Source of the DNA: Cercospora beticola
Lineage: Eukaryota > Ascomycota > Dothideomycetes > Mycosphaerellales > Mycosphaerellaceae
Direction of reading: 5' to 3'
NCBI RefSeq assembly: GCF_033473495.1
Contig: NC_088938.1
Span: 496,001 to 560,000 of the forward strand
Length of the DNA stretch: 64,000 bases
This document shows positions 43,281 through 56,850 of the stretch, one piece after another (the first letter of the stretch is position 1; each line of letters begins with the position of its first letter). The translations under genes were made by a program, and so were the position numbers. The notes below the pieces were generated by a model, which saw nothing but the letters and a program-made list of their open reading frames with translations, ran no database searches and was not told the DNA's origin.

Positions 43281-43805
43281 TATCCTGCTTCCACGCTCTT
43301 ACTGCTCTCGCACTGTCGCCGCCGTCTCGTCACGCCGATGCAGCCTGCAAATGGAGGGAAGAGGAGTGAGGAAGAAGTGGAGAATGTAGCCGCCTACCTG
43401 GAGCTCTTCATGCACCGCCCACAGATGCAGAAGACTCGGCCAGAGCTAGCAGTCGACCGGGTGGCTGGCGGCATCGTGCTCGATGGACTGGTGATCTACA
43501 ACGTCATGCTGGCGCTTTGTGGCTTTGTGGCACGAGCTCCCAGTCCAGATCGGTGGCGCTAAAACAACAGACGCAGAACTCAAAGACAAAACAAGGAAAA
43601 TCGACTTCAGCTCGACTGCCGGTGTCTGTGGTGAGGAGCCGTACCTGTTTTCGCTGACAGCAGAAGGATGAAGATGTGGAAAAGCAATAATGCCGTGAAG
43701 AACATGGGAGCCTGGCTGTAACTTCGCAAAAATGGACAGTCAAGGTATCTTTGATGCCTCAGGCTGTAACTATAACAACTCCTGTGCTGTACTCCCTTCT
43801 CATTC
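43281..43805. other. Intergenic, promoter of the DUF2417 gene
   Basis: About 0.5 kb. Overlapping frames are present, but nothing supports a gene. Confidence 0.4.
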
Positions 43806-44567
43806 TCATTCCACCCTCTGGGCGCTCTGTTCTGAAAGGACTTCTCGAAACTCCTCTACTTCTCGGGCATCTTCATAGAACGTCGCGCCCAATCTTTCCA
43901 GTAACTCACACCTCTCCCTCATATTCAAACACATCCTCATCATCTCAGTGCCTGGTAATTTCCGAAGAATCCACACTCCGCCCTCCCCTTCCTTTCCCGG
44001 CCAGCCAACTGTGATCCCATCCTTTCCCTCCATCTCCGTCATTTCGTCGAATCCGATCAGTTTGCGGATGTAAGTATCCTCACTTTCCCACCATTTCGCG
44101 CCTAGTAAGCGAAGGCGACGGCAGAAAGCATCTTCTTCAGTTTGATCAGAAGCGCGACGTGCGGTTTCCAGCCGTGGGATGCTGAGATACTCTGCTACAG
44201 CTATGTCAAGAGGTAGCATCAGGACGCCACCGCCTGAAGGGTAGCCAAGAACCTTGGGAAAGTCCGAGTCGAACCTCGTGCGGTCTCTGGTAGAGTATCG
44301 GTTTTGATCATCGGTGGGACAGGACCAGTCATCGGGACTCCGTGGCTCCATGCCAGTGGCGATATTCGACCTGCCAGGGAACGTTCCACGATTGGTGACG
44401 AAAAACCCCAGTAGTACGGCGGTGGTGGTGAAGGCGATCAAGTACCGCCCACTCTGCAAATTTGTGATCGAGGGGACTTTGTCCCAGCAGCACCACAAAA
44501 CAAGCCCACCGGCTGTCAAGTAGGCCGCAGATACTAGGTAAGGAAGCGGTATATTGAGGTTCAACAT
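43806..44567 (-). CDS. Hypothetical membrane protein, 253 residues
   Basis: A single frame starting MLNLNIPLPYLVSAAYLTAG. Two hydrophobic segments lie at about residues 8-30 and 42-60, followed by a soluble domain rich in Arg and Glu (ARRASDQTEEDAFCRRLRLLGAKWWES, read here in two parts around the Cys). The end is helical and acidic. The phrase RRLRLLGAKWW looks conserved-protein-like, but no family is recognised. Upstream codons in frame lack an ATG. Confidence 0.6.
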   Translation of the reverse strand: MLNLNIPLPYLVSAAYLTAGGLVLWCCWDKVPSITNLQSGRYLIAFTTTAVLLGFFVTNRGTFPGRSNIATGMEPRSPDDWSCPTDDQNRYSTRDRTRFDSDFPKVLGYPSGGGVLMLPLDIAVAEYLSIPRLETARRASDQTEEDAFCRRLRLLGAKWWESEDTYIRKLIGFDEMTEMEGKDGITVGWPGKEGEGGVWILRKLPGTEMMRMCLNMRERCELLERLGATFYEDAREVEEFREVLSEQSAQRVE

Positions 44568-45190
44568 GCCAGAACGTCGCCTTTCGTGGAGCGTTGGCAC
44601 CGAATGTGGAAGTAAGTGCAAGTTTTACCAGTGATGGGGGTAGGTGTTTCCTGCCTAAAGTATCTAGATAAATCAGTGGTAGGCAGCCTATGCTCCTCAA
44701 AAATCCCGACTGTAGCAACTAGGCGGCTCTTGCCATTACAAGATTGGCTGTACTCGTGAGTATTTTTACGACGACTTTGTTGGTGGCGGTACGCTTTGCC
44801 GCCAGCGCTTCATGAAACCCGCATTGCACTGTGCCTCAGGAAGACTAATCCCTGATGCAGCAAGAGACAGTCGTAAGTCAGAGGATGTGAAGTGGTCTGT
44901 GCAGGAGCGGCGCGGAGCGGAGAATCACTCATACCGAGGAAACTCCAGTCGTCTCACCCTCTCCTCTTCCCCCATTACTGCTTTACACCTCAGCAATACA
45001 GCCTGTCCGCATCGACATGTTTCCTGAAGTCCACCTGATGCTCCAGTCGACACTTCTTCTGTTGGTAGAACCCTCAGAATGCCCCTTGAAATAGATCCCC
45101 AAGCAAAGCATCGATATTCTCAGGTCTTTGGCGCTTCCACGAACTTTGGCAAGCGGTTACACTGATTGCGCCGCATGCGCCTCACGAAGG

Positions 45191-45233
45191 ATGCATCGAC
45201 TATGCATCGACTATGCATCGACTATGCATCGAT
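45191..45233. repeat. 11-bp tandem repeat, four copies (atgcatcgact)
   Basis: Four head-to-tail copies, the last truncated. Each contains the palindrome atgcat. The array lies about 215 bp before the metalloprotease ATG and 110 bp before its TATA box. Confidence 0.95.
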
Positions 45234-45345
45234 CAAGACCAAGGCGCAAACAGCAGCTCTCTCATTTGTTGCTGTCTGACTACAGCAACATCATGTTGCC
45301 AACACAAGAAGAAGTGCCATTTGCGGACACTGGCACTGTCAAATG

Positions 45346-45353
45346 TATAAAAG
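45346..45353 (+). promoter_or_regulatory. TATA box of the metalloprotease gene
   Basis: TATAAAAG matches the consensus and lies about 96 bp upstream of the ATG, followed by a CT-containing leader. It is the clearest TATA box in the window. Confidence 0.6.
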
Positions 45354-45448
45354 ACCTTCGTTTTGAAGTTGGTTGATAGAATGTTGTATACATTGGCAAC
45401 TGGTTTGCTTCCCTCGTTCTCTTCAAGAACCAAGTATACAAGGCGACA

Positions 45449-47560
45449 ATGCCACATTACATTTTCAACCTCCTGTTGCTTTGCTTGACTACGAACGCCA
45501 TCCGAATTCCTATCGTCTTCCAGAAGGCAGCCTCTAAAGAGCTAAGGGCTAGAAGCGAGCGAGGCGTCGTCGTCCGGAACGACGGCCTTCCCCCGATCGT
45601 AGCCGCTGGCGGGGAGACGTACAGCATCAATCCATCCGGAAGTCCAACCACGCAGAACAAGATGGGGACATATCTATACGGCTGGGAAGGATGCCAACCT
45701 GGCCAAAAGGTAGGTGGCCCACTTGTTGTCCAAAAAATTGAGCTGACTCCCCCGTAGGACAAGATCAAGAAGGCTTATTACGATGCCTGGACAATGTCGA
45801 GCCTTGACGGTGTGAAAGCTAACATTGATTGGAACGAAGCTGCGGCTCTGGAGTTCCTCGGACCTCCTGGCCTGAATAAACCACAGCAGGCTCAGATTCA
45901 AGCGGTACTTGCCAATATGGCAACGGTCATCTACTCCTACATCAACCCTTTCACACACCCCTTACACGTGCGGTGTGACGATCCAGGAAAGCTATGTCAG
46001 AACCGCTCTAAAGATGACCGTTGTCAACCAAAGTCTTCCAAACCGGTCGACAAACCCGAGAGACTGCCCAATGCCTACTCCAAGAATACGGGCTACAGCG
46101 ATGACTACCCCACGATAAACTTCTGTGAGGGCTTCATGAAACTGCGAAGTCTCGAAGATGGTTACAGTTATGGCAGTGCATTGACTGCACCTGCTAGATA
46201 CGATATCGACCAGTACAACAACCGAGCTACGACCTTCTTCCACGAGTTGACACATCTAAGCCTCGCAGCAGACTCCAAAAATGGTCGACCAAATCCCGAT
46301 ATCGACGACTTGATTATATCTATCAAGGTTGGCTTGACTCGCACCAGCGTCTATCCTGCGTACGGCGGCATCGCCACTAAATTGGTGGCTCGTACCACAC
46401 CCGACCCAGGCTACTATGTGCAACGAAACGCAGACAACTTTGCATTCTTCGCACTGGCGAAATATGTCATGTCTAGGAACGGCAACATATATCCGCACAT
46501 GCCAGTAATTCACTACGAGCTCAGTGGGCCACCCTGGAAAGCCAAGAAGCCTGGAAATAATCGCGTGGTTGTCTTTGGCAACGATGGACAAGGCTTGTAT
46601 CTGAACGCAAATGCCACAGATCTAAGCACACTTGACTCTGAGCTGCCTAATCTCGGGGACTACCCTACCTGCGGGGATCGTGCAGACCAGCTTAGCGGGA
46701 CAGCTATCGCTATCAACGACCTTGTGCCTATCACGGCATACCCGCCTGACTATGTAACCCAGCAGAAAACATGGCTGCAAGAACTAGGGGGTCCCGAAAC
46801 GCCACCAAGCACCGATGCGCCACCGAATACCAATGCCTGCCATGGCATCAGCGGCGATTATTGGGTCATGTCTCGAGACACTGCGGTTGACAATGCCAAG
46901 GACTTCTGCTCTCAGACCGACAGGACGAAGAGATATAATGCCGGATCTGTCAATGAACTCGAGCTCTCAGTCAAGAAGCTCGACGACGATTCCAAAGGTC
47001 CCAAAGATGCCCCAGATTGCCTCGGACAGTTCCAGAATGCGGTCATCGACGGCTGTGACGGAGCGGATACAGTCAACAATCCTCACAACTACAAATTTGG
47101 TTCGACGCTGATGGCTGACGGCTGGGAGTTCAAGATGACACCTTTAAGTAAACAAGTCAACGAGGTGAACTGCGATGTGTCATACAAGTTCTGGTATAAC
47201 CAGGTCGAAATCCGTGGCAAAAACCTTCCCGATGCAAAGCTGGGTGCCAATGGCGAGGGTCTTCGTAAGGAGATCGATGGCTGTGGTGCTCTGACGAAGT
47301 GGAACTTTGAACGGACACCAGATGACTGTTGCTTCCAATGGTATGCCATGGCTCACTTGAATATCGGGACAAAAAATTGCGTCGGACGCGCAATCGAATC
47401 CGCTGGCGGCTCTGGAAAGGGCAACTGTCATGGTCCTGGCAAACGTCAGGTGAATGGAACTGATGCCATTGACAACTGGCCAGGGTATGGCGATGCCAGT
47501 AAGCATGTTTTCAAGACCAAGGCGCAAGTCTTGGAGCCGCCTACTGGAGGAAGTTGGTAA
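45449..47560 (+). CDS. Secreted M35-like metalloprotease with extra cysteine-containing domain
   Basis: Two exons (45449-45709, 45758-47560) give 687 residues, with a 48-bp intron and GCTGAC branch. A signal peptide (MPHYIFNLLLLCLTTNA) is followed by a 330-residue peptidase region with HELTHLSLAADS, the HExxH zinc site, and downstream YPAYGG and NADNFAFFALAKYV as in deuterolysin/lysine-specific metallo-endopeptidase (M35) relatives. It should be an extracellular zinc endopeptidase. A Pro-rich linker (PETPPSTDAPPNT) leads to a second domain of about 210 residues with roughly ten Cys, containing SGDYWVMSRDTAV and GTKNCVGRAIESAGG. I do not recognise that domain; binding to a wall or host polymer is a guess. 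Confidence 0.88.
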
Positions 47561-47990
47561 AGAAACCAGGATTCGTGATTTTCATGCTCGTTTTTGTTCT
47601 GCTAGAAGACTTATATAGAATAGAAAAGCAATCAACCCCTTCTCTGACGCTCGGAGGAAGACCGCAAGACAGAAGACGCAGGCAGTTCCCCAGCTCCAGT
47701 TCTTCCTTCCTCGCGGATCACAACGTGCCAAGATTCACTTTGGTTTGTGCCTCAGGCCCAAATACTGCTTTCTCAGTCACCAAGCAACGCATCAACACAT
47801 ATCTGCCAGAAAATTCCCATTCGCCTATCAGGAAGAAGTCACCACTTCCGCCACATATCGGGCGAAGGACCTGACATGTGAAAGCTTGTGATGCAAGTCT
47901 GCGCTCACTACCACGTCTAGATCTGCTGTGCTCCAATGATCCGCGCAACACTCACATTCGAAGCGAAGCTACCCATAGCTCGCAGTCACA
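47561..47990. other. Intergenic, promoter of the methylesterase gene
   Basis: About 0.43 kb between two plus-strand genes. No motif is recognised. Confidence 0.4.
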
Positions 47991-49184
47991 ATGTCGGATC
48001 TGTTTAGGGAGAAACTGTCCAATCCAACTGCGACACCGCAGTCACAACCACTTGGTCCGCCTGCGCGGCCCAGACCAAGTCCAATCGCCACTCCCGCAAT
48101 CGGTAGCGTTTCCTTGAGCGACGATTATTCATCCGACTCATCAGCTTCATCAACTGCCAGTGTGGCAACCGTGCGACCTTCGTCACGGGAACAAGCAGCC
48201 CCGCCGACACACTGGACACAATACTTTGAGCAAGAAATATACCTCGAGCACAAGACGGAAGACAAGGATGCTAGATATCATGCATACCTGACGCCCCCAA
48301 CCGATCCCCATAAGGGACCTCTGTTCATTTGCCATCATGGTGCTGGGGCGTCAGCATTATCGTTCGCTATTTTCGCCAGAGAACTTCGTCAGAAGCTTCC
48401 TGCGGCGGGCATTCTCTCGCTTTCTGCACGTGGGCATGGTTCCTTGGTTATAGATCCCGCGACTAAATCTGAGATCCTCGACTTCTCATTGAACTCCCTT
48501 GTCGAAGATGCAATCACAATCATCGAACTCGTCTCTGCGCAACAGAACTGGCCGAAGATACCTCCATCAGTTCTCCTAGGCCACAGCCTCGGCGGGGCGG
48601 TCGTAACAACCATCGCCACCACGCACTTCAGAGCTTTCGGTCCCAACCTAATAGGCTACTGCGTACTTGACGTCGTGGAAGGCTCCGCAATCGAAGCCCT
48701 TACCCACATGACAACCTACATCGCTTCTCGTCCGAGCACATTCAACACTATCGAAGATGCTATCGCTTGGCACATCCGATCTCGTACCATCCGAGATCAA
48801 CGCAGTGCAGAAGCTTCCGTCCCATCACTGCTCGTTCCCTCACCAACGGGAACTGGAAAATTAGTCTGGCGCACCGATCTCTCAGCCACGCAGCCCTGGT
48901 GGGAAGAATGGTTCAAAGGAATGTCGGCAAAGTTTTTGACAGGCAGAGGAGCGAAGATGTTGATCCTGGCTGGTACAGATCGTTTGGATAAAGAGCTCAT
49001 GATAGGCCAGATGCAAGGCAAGTTCCAGCTCGTGGTACTTCCGGAGGCAGGGCATTTCGTACAAGAAGACGTACCAGAGAAGACGGCGGGCCTATTAGCT
49101 GAGTTCTTCAAGAGGAACGACAGGAGTGCTATGGTGTTGCCGCCGAAGGTCAGCGACCTTATTGCACAAGGAAAGAAAGTATGA
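47991..49184 (+). CDS. PPE1: Protein phosphatase methylesterase 1 (PME-1)
   Basis: An intronless frame of 397 residues. After a disordered Ser/Pro-rich head (1-72) the alpha/beta hydrolase begins at THWTQYFEQ. Typical segments are LFICHHGAGASALSFA, RGHG, the nucleophile GHSLGG (Ser199), DVVEGSAIEAL and the C-terminal GHFVQEDVP with the catalytic His. PME-1 removes the methyl ester from the C-terminal leucine of PP2A catalytic subunits and so controls which regulatory subunits bind. All catalytic residues are present. Confidence 0.95.
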   Translation: MSDLFREKLSNPTATPQSQPLGPPARPRPSPIATPAIGSVSLSDDYSSDSSASSTASVATVRPSSREQAAPPTHWTQYFEQEIYLEHKTEDKDARYHAYLTPPTDPHKGPLFICHHGAGASALSFAIFARELRQKLPAAGILSLSARGHGSLVIDPATKSEILDFSLNSLVEDAITIIELVSAQQNWPKIPPSVLLGHSLGGAVVTTIATTHFRAFGPNLIGYCVLDVVEGSAIEALTHMTTYIASRPSTFNTIEDAIAWHIRSRTIRDQRSAEASVPSLLVPSPTGTGKLVWRTDLSATQPWWEEWFKGMSAKFLTGRGAKMLILAGTDRLDKELMIGQMQGKFQLVVLPEAGHFVQEDVPEKTAGLLAEFFKRNDRSAMVLPPKVSDLIAQGKKV

Positions 49185-49553
49185 GAGGTCAAGACTTGGA
49201 GTCTTATGCATAGAGTCAAGCAGGGGAGAATGAAATCACAGCATTGACAGAATATAGCATCATTGGTATGGAGCATATGAAATGGCATGCATTTGATCTG
49301 AGGCTATTCGCAATCATCAGAAATCGGCCGTGAAGCGTGTGTCTCTATCCCAAAAACTCCTTGGTCCCCAGTATATTGTACAAGAAACAGAATGGATTTC
49401 CAATAAAATTTTCTCAGTCGCGGATATTGTTTTGCTCAAGCGCTGCGCTGCATCCTTAAGCCGTCATGGGCAGTCACAATATGGTTGGGTGTTACAGTGA
49501 TAGCTGCCGGCATCGAATCAGTATAAGTCGCAATCGCTAGAGGACGTGCAACC
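49185..49553. other. Convergent gap
   Basis: About 0.37 kb between converging genes. A minus-strand frame at 49436-49621 overlaps the end of the secreted protein and is discussed with it. Confidence 0.4.
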
Positions 49554-49949
49554 TCACCATGCATCAATTCCCTCTCGGCATCCGAATTCCCACCTGCAGA
49601 CTGCACAGACTGCAGCGTCACATGTGCTTGGGGCGTTTTGTTGCAGCGGAGGTCCCTTCATCACGACGCCATGGCCTGGGAGCGCAGTGTAGAATGGCCT
49701 AGGCTCGAAGACCGGCGCAGGCGCTTTTGTGGCGGTCGCAGGGAATACGATATCGTACAGGGTCCGTGTCACAGTGTAGTGGATCGTGACTGTCTGAGAA
49801 GCTTCTGGCACTGGAATGTATGCCTCGCCGATTGGCACTTGGTGGCTGTCGTATAAGTTGTATCGAGGCGAGCGTGGTGACGTGGCGGACACGTGTGAGG
49901 AGATGGCAAGGAGTGTGACCAAGCAGGAGTTAAGGCCTGTGAAGTGCAT
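49554..49949 (-). CDS. Small secreted protein, 131 residues
   Basis: A frame from MHFTGLNSCLVTLLAISSHVSA, a good signal peptide, to GIDAW. The mature part is Thr/Val/Pro-rich with no known domain. It ends in a Cys cluster, CDAAVCAVCRWEFGC. Small secreted cysteine proteins are common in plant-associated fungi, but no function can be assigned. In the last 70 bases another minus-strand frame (to 49436) also looks protein-like and would give a longer, Cys-free tail; one indel or a missed intron would connect them, so the C-terminus is uncertain. Confidence 0.5.
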   Translation of the reverse strand: MHFTGLNSCLVTLLAISSHVSATSPRSPRYNLYDSHQVPIGEAYIPVPEASQTVTIHYTVTRTLYDIVFPATATKAPAPVFEPRPFYTALPGHGVVMKGPPLQQNAPSTCDAAVCAVCRWEFGCREGIDAW

Positions 49950-50884
49950 CTTTGATGTGTGTCTTGTGGTAGGGAATGACTGGTAGTGAGGCACGATGTG
50001 TTACACCACAGAATAGTTCGCAGGTCTGGTTCGAAGGAGTGGATGAAACGGTCAATGGTAGTGCAGGAAGTGTGCCATTGGGGAGAGATATAACGGCTCT
50101 GCCATTGAGATGTGAAACACTTGCCGCTGCTGTGCCTCTGAAGGACAGAGACTGTATAGTGCTGGTGGAGCGACCTGTCGGTAAATCTGCTGGACGTACT
50201 GGGGGAGTGAGTTCCAGGCGCTACAATGCCGCAACCTGAGAGGTAGAAAGCTCGCATAATACATGAAGTCTAGCATTACGCTGCAGCATGCTTGCAGGAC
50301 TAATGTCAAAGATATGAATAGCGCTTGCTTCGCCGCTCGAAAACGTCGGCGTTATAGAGCTTGTGGAGACGACGATGTTGGTTGATCCTGCTGCCGGCAA
50401 TTGAGAGCTGGTATACAAGCGCTCGAACGCCGCATGCGCGCAGCATGCAGATGAAGTCGTTTATAGACCCATGTTGGTGGAGCTTCGGTCGACAATTCGG
50501 AGCTCTGCTCCCAGCGCCCCCAGCGGCACAGCACGGGTGAACAGCGCGTAAAGATAGACGACCGCTGTAGCTGCATTGTGCCATCGCCTGGACCACTCCC
50601 CGAGGACAGGCATCTTGGTAGTGTGTACTGCACGGGCGTCAACCAGGGAAGACGTGAACGGGTGGAGTGTCGCATCAAGAAGGACGTCGTCTCCGGTGAA
50701 GTGAGGCGCGTGCTTAGAGGGATAAGGCGGACGGTCGCCGACAGTTTTTCCGATCCGAGGCTTGGCACACAGAATTCGCTCTCTCAACTTCGGCCTCCAG
50801 AATGAACGAGCTCGACTTCTTGACTTTCGCACGCCCAACGACAATCCCTCTACCCGTCCACCACACCACCCAAACACCGCAAAA
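49950..50884. other. Intergenic, promoter of the secreted protein and of eS17
   Basis: About 0.93 kb. Several overlapping frames lack support. The 70 bases before the eS17 ATG are C/A-rich with almost no G, like other ribosomal-protein leaders. Confidence 0.4.
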
Positions 50885-51451
50885 ATGGGTCGCGTCCGCA
50901 CCAAGACCGTGAAGAAGTCCGCCAAGGTCATCATCGAGCGCTACTACCCAAAGCTCACCCTCGACTTCGAGACCAACAAGCGTATCTGCGATGAAATCGC
51001 CGTGATCGCCTCGAAGCGCCTGCGTAACAAGGTAAGACAGTGCCTGAGCATCCTACACTCCTGGAATATCAATCGCTGACCATCTCTTGTCCACAGATTG
51101 CCGGCTACACCACCCACTTGATGAAGCGTATCCAGCGTGGACCAGTTCGCGGTATCTCCTTCAAGCTGCAAGAGGAGGAGCGTGAGCGCAAAGATCAATA
51201 CGTGCCAGAGGTTTCTGCCCTGGACTTCACTCAGAACAGCGAGAGCGGACAACTCGACGTGGACCAGGAGACCAAGGACCTCCTCAAGTCGTTGGGCGTA
51301 CGTACAATATCGCAGCACATTCGAGAAACAGAGGGACATTTGCTGACAATTGACACAGTTCGACAGCATCCCAGTCAACGTCGTTGCCGTCCAGCAACAG
51401 CAAGTTGCCGAGAGGCCGCGCCGCTTCGGCGACCGCCCACCACGCAACTAA
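50885..51451 (+). CDS. RPS17: 40S ribosomal protein eS17
   Basis: Three exons (50885-51031, 51097-51297, 51359-51451) encode 146 residues; introns 65 and 61 bp, all phase 0. The start [20 protein letters not shown], the segment [20 protein letters not shown] and VPEVSALD are the known eS17 sequence. It sits on the 40S subunit at the beak/head side. The fungal tail ends [12 protein letters not shown]. Introns in ribosomal protein genes are usual in filamentous fungi. Confidence 0.97.
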
Positions 51452-52491
51452 GTCATTTTTATGGCTTCTTGCTGGGACGCTTTACGACAAATTGGGAGGT
51501 TTCAGGCGTTGGCGTTCTGCTGCAGTGCGACCACTGCTATGATACCCATGCCTTAGCTACTAGCTACTGCTCTACGGAGCGCAAATGGAGTACTTCCTCC
51601 CAACCAGGTGTCGCTGAGTCTGCTGTAATGGCGACGAGGCTTGATTGCCAATTCCCCCTTCCCACTTTTCCTCTTGCCAGACGTCGTAATGTCGGATTGA
51701 TTTCTAGGTGTCCATGACTATCGTCTGAGTACGATGGCAACGTATTCCCACATGTCGGCGCACTTGAACCATCCGGACTGCACCGTGAGCCCTGCGCCTT
51801 GTCTCGTCATTGCTTCGCTGCCACTACATCTCTCGTGATCCGACCTGAAATCTTGCTTGCTACTGTTCACTCAAACTGCAAGCCCACGTGCCTGCGCAGC
51901 AGAGAGCTTAACCTGCTCATTGTTTCGGAGCGCTTGGGTCTGCTGGTCAAGTCGGATGTCTGCGAATGTGCACAATCATGTCTGCGAAGCCCATGCGGTA
52001 CTTGCCACCTTCCAACCTACGATTAAGACAGAAAGCGGCGAACCATGCTCATATGCTCCGCCACCGTGGCCGTTGCGCTGACAGGCTGGAGGTCAACTCG
52101 TTGGCTTCACGCTTTCTTGGGCTCGATACCTCTGCCCATAGCACGAGCAGACTTCTCGAATGAACATGCAGCTCGGAGATATCACTGAAGTTACGCAATC
52201 TGTATTTGTTCATCTTCATATCCAGCGCATTTAGCGTGCCAGTTGCGGTCATAGATGTGAAGCAGGCAAAATTTGGCTGGTCCGGGGCGAAACGGAGGTG
52301 TGCGGTCGTACCTTCCTCTACTTTCCATGACGTGGTCCGTGCCCATTCTAAGCTCCGTGGTTGATCGCATCAATTTTTACATCTCCATCTCCCTGCCATC
52401 ATTCATCCTCTGCAATACCTTCACACCCTCCTTTCCATCATCGACATCTTCTCCCTCTCTGCGTGTACTATAGTGTGTTAATACAGCAAGG
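51452..52491. other. Intergenic, promoter of SSC1
   Basis: About 1 kb. An inverted TTCTCGAA at 52153-52160 resembles two units of a heat-shock element, but a third unit is not clear. Nothing else is seen. Confidence 0.35.
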
Positions 52492-54660
<2,169 letters not shown>

Positions 54661-55763
54661 ATGACCTGTGAGGCTGTTCGTTTTGTTTGATGTGTTCTTA
54701 TACCCCCGCGACTGTTCGCTAGCGCGAATGGTCCAGAAAAGCGTCGATTCCGGCAATGTCTTTGCTTGTACGAATACATGGTCGCCAGAAAGGGAAGCTC
54801 TGCGCAGATGACACTTGCAGACTACTAGCTGGAAGACGCACCTCATGTTTTTAATGTACCACATACAGAAAGATGTACAGAAGGGGAGCAAACTGGAGTG
54901 CGGCGCCTGGCGAAACCTGGTAGCATTTCGCTCGCATCACATACATTCTTGTAACATGATGATGATGGCGGTTTGTAGCATGGAAGGAAGTGAAGAAGAG
55001 GATTGGTATGAAAAATTTGTAGTTTTAGCGATTCTTGGATGTGTAATGTCACCAAATCTCTCTGCTCTGATAATACTTGGATGTCTCTCTTGTCCTTCGT
55101 CTCTCTCACTTCGAACGAATTCCTGAACGTTCATCTTGCCTACCAGCGAAATCGTATGTGACACACGATTCGTTTTCCGTGTGAAGCTGGACTTCGCTGT
55201 GTCAGCAGGCGGCAGAACGGCACGGGGCTGCAGGACTTTCTATTGTGCACCTCATTCCAGCTCCTCTTTCCCAACGACACGCCTGCAACCAGCACCGGAA
55301 CATTGTGTCAGCCTCTCTACTCGCGGAGACAGGGAAGTCCTCCGTGTCTCTCGACTGACCGGCGAACACAGCCATTCAAACAGCGAGGTAACATCAATCG
55401 GAGCAAGCGAAGTGGTTTGTGGCGCATTTCGGCCCCTATGAATAGCTTTTTTCGCGTCCAGAACTGGAAGATTTGCCAGGCACGAAGGATTCGCGTGCAC
55501 GCGTCTCACAATGCGCAGGAGACATTTCTTCGCCACTGTTTGATTCGATGTCAGCGGTTGTACATCGTGGTGCCGAGTTTCCGTTTGCAACTATTTCTTT
55601 CATCTGGTTTCCGCTCTTTCTCGCTGATTTCTGTGTACATTGAATTTTGATACTTTCAGGAACCGAACCACAGTCATTCGTTTGATAGAAGAGAAGCGTT
55701 TCTAGACAAGGAGAGCATTTACAACAGAAACGGAAGCGTTGCAATCAGCTCAAATACGACAAC
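54661..55763. other. Intergenic 1.1 kb, promoter of the GPI protein
   Basis: Contains the SSC1 3' UTR and a long upstream region for the GPI-anchored protein. Frames on both strands are unsupported. Nothing specific is seen. Confidence 0.4.
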
Positions 55764-56408
55764 ATGTACCGAGTCATCTTCACCGCTGCCTCTGTGGCCA
55801 CTCTCGCTTTCGCAAAGACCGACATTGCTGGCTGTACCTCTAGCGATGTCTCCTCTCCAGCCGGCGCGTCGATGATCTACTACGTCCCAGGCACTGGAGA
55901 GATCTGCGAATTCCTCGACTGCGGCGGCGGTCGTGCTCCACCAAAGACCACAGTCCCAGGCTGCCCTCAATACTCCGGCACCGAAACCTACTCTCCATCT
56001 TTCCTCCCAGGATACGGCGCCATGGAGACAGGTTCAAGCGCGTCAAGCGCTGCCGCCGAATCGACTTCCACCGCCTCTGAAGCCGAAGCTACCACAGAAG
56101 AGACTGGCAGCGCTTATGCACAGATTACCAATGTTGCTACTAGCTCCCTCGCTACAGACTACACGAGAACTTCTTCGTCGGACGAGACGACTCTCATCAC
56201 CAGCCCTGCTGCGTACACTTCAGCAGTGGTCGGAGGAGGAAGTGCAGGCAACGGCACCACTACTGTCGGAGGAGGTCGCAACAATGGCACAGTCACCAGC
56301 GGTACCCCAAGCCTGCCAGAGTCAACCGGAGCAGCAATGGAGGCAGCCAATGTTTGGGTCGGAGGAGTCGTGATGATGGGTCTCGGAGCCGTTGTCGCTG
56401 CTCTGTAA
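55764..56408 (+). CDS. GPI-anchored Ser/Thr-rich cell-surface protein
   Basis: An intronless frame of 214 residues. Signal peptide MYRVIFTAASVATLAFA; a short N-terminal domain with four Cys (AGCTSSD, GEICEFLDCGGG, VPGCPQY); a Ser/Thr/Ala-rich O-glycosylated stalk; then a hydrophobic tail, ANVWVGGVVMMGLGAVVAAL, that ends at the stop. This layout is that of GPI-anchored wall or membrane proteins. Likely omega sites are in the Ser/Gly region before residue 185. The Cys domain is similar in size to known wall domains, but it lacks the eight Cys of CFEM. Confidence 0.75.
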   Translation: MYRVIFTAASVATLAFAKTDIAGCTSSDVSSPAGASMIYYVPGTGEICEFLDCGGGRAPPKTTVPGCPQYSGTETYSPSFLPGYGAMETGSSASSAAAESTSTASEAEATTEETGSAYAQITNVATSSLATDYTRTSSSDETTLITSPAAYTSAVVGGGSAGNGTTTVGGGRNNGTVTSGTPSLPESTGAAMEAANVWVGGVVMMGLGAVVAAL

Positions 56409-56850
56409 GCGCCAGGAACATATCGCGACGCATACGAATCTCTTTGGCATAGTGGAGCGCAGGAGATGTTAAGGTATGCATGTACTCACATCGCTCCTGG
56501 CAGCATCAGCATACACGCAAGGTCGAACACAGCACTGGCGAACATTAGCATCCATCTTAATTTTGCATAGCGAGGATACCACGAAATTTGAAATGATGAT
56601 CATCGTCATGCTTACGAGGCTCTTTCATTCTTCAACCAACGATTGCTGTTGCCATTTCCATTTCCATTCTTCAAAACAACTTGTAGTGTACACCTCGCAG
56701 TAAATCCCATGCTGCCCACACCGTGAACGCAATACGCCTCGCTAAACCCGCAAAACAATTCTTGCCATGTGGTCTCTGTCTCTCTGATGTCGTGCCAATA
56801 AAGAGGCCCGAATATGTCCAGCCAGGAAACCCATGGCACCAATATAAATG
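56409..56850. other. Convergent gap
   Basis: About 0.44 kb between stop codons, holding both 3' UTRs. Nothing else is seen. Confidence 0.4.

Larger units (their letters stand above)
44568..45448. promoter_or_regulatory. Divergent promoter with 11-bp repeats and a TATA box
   Basis: 0.88 kb between the hypothetical membrane protein and the metalloprotease. It contains the 11-bp array at 45191-45233 and TATAAAAG at 45346-45353, both listed separately. The rest is unremarkable. Confidence 0.5.
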
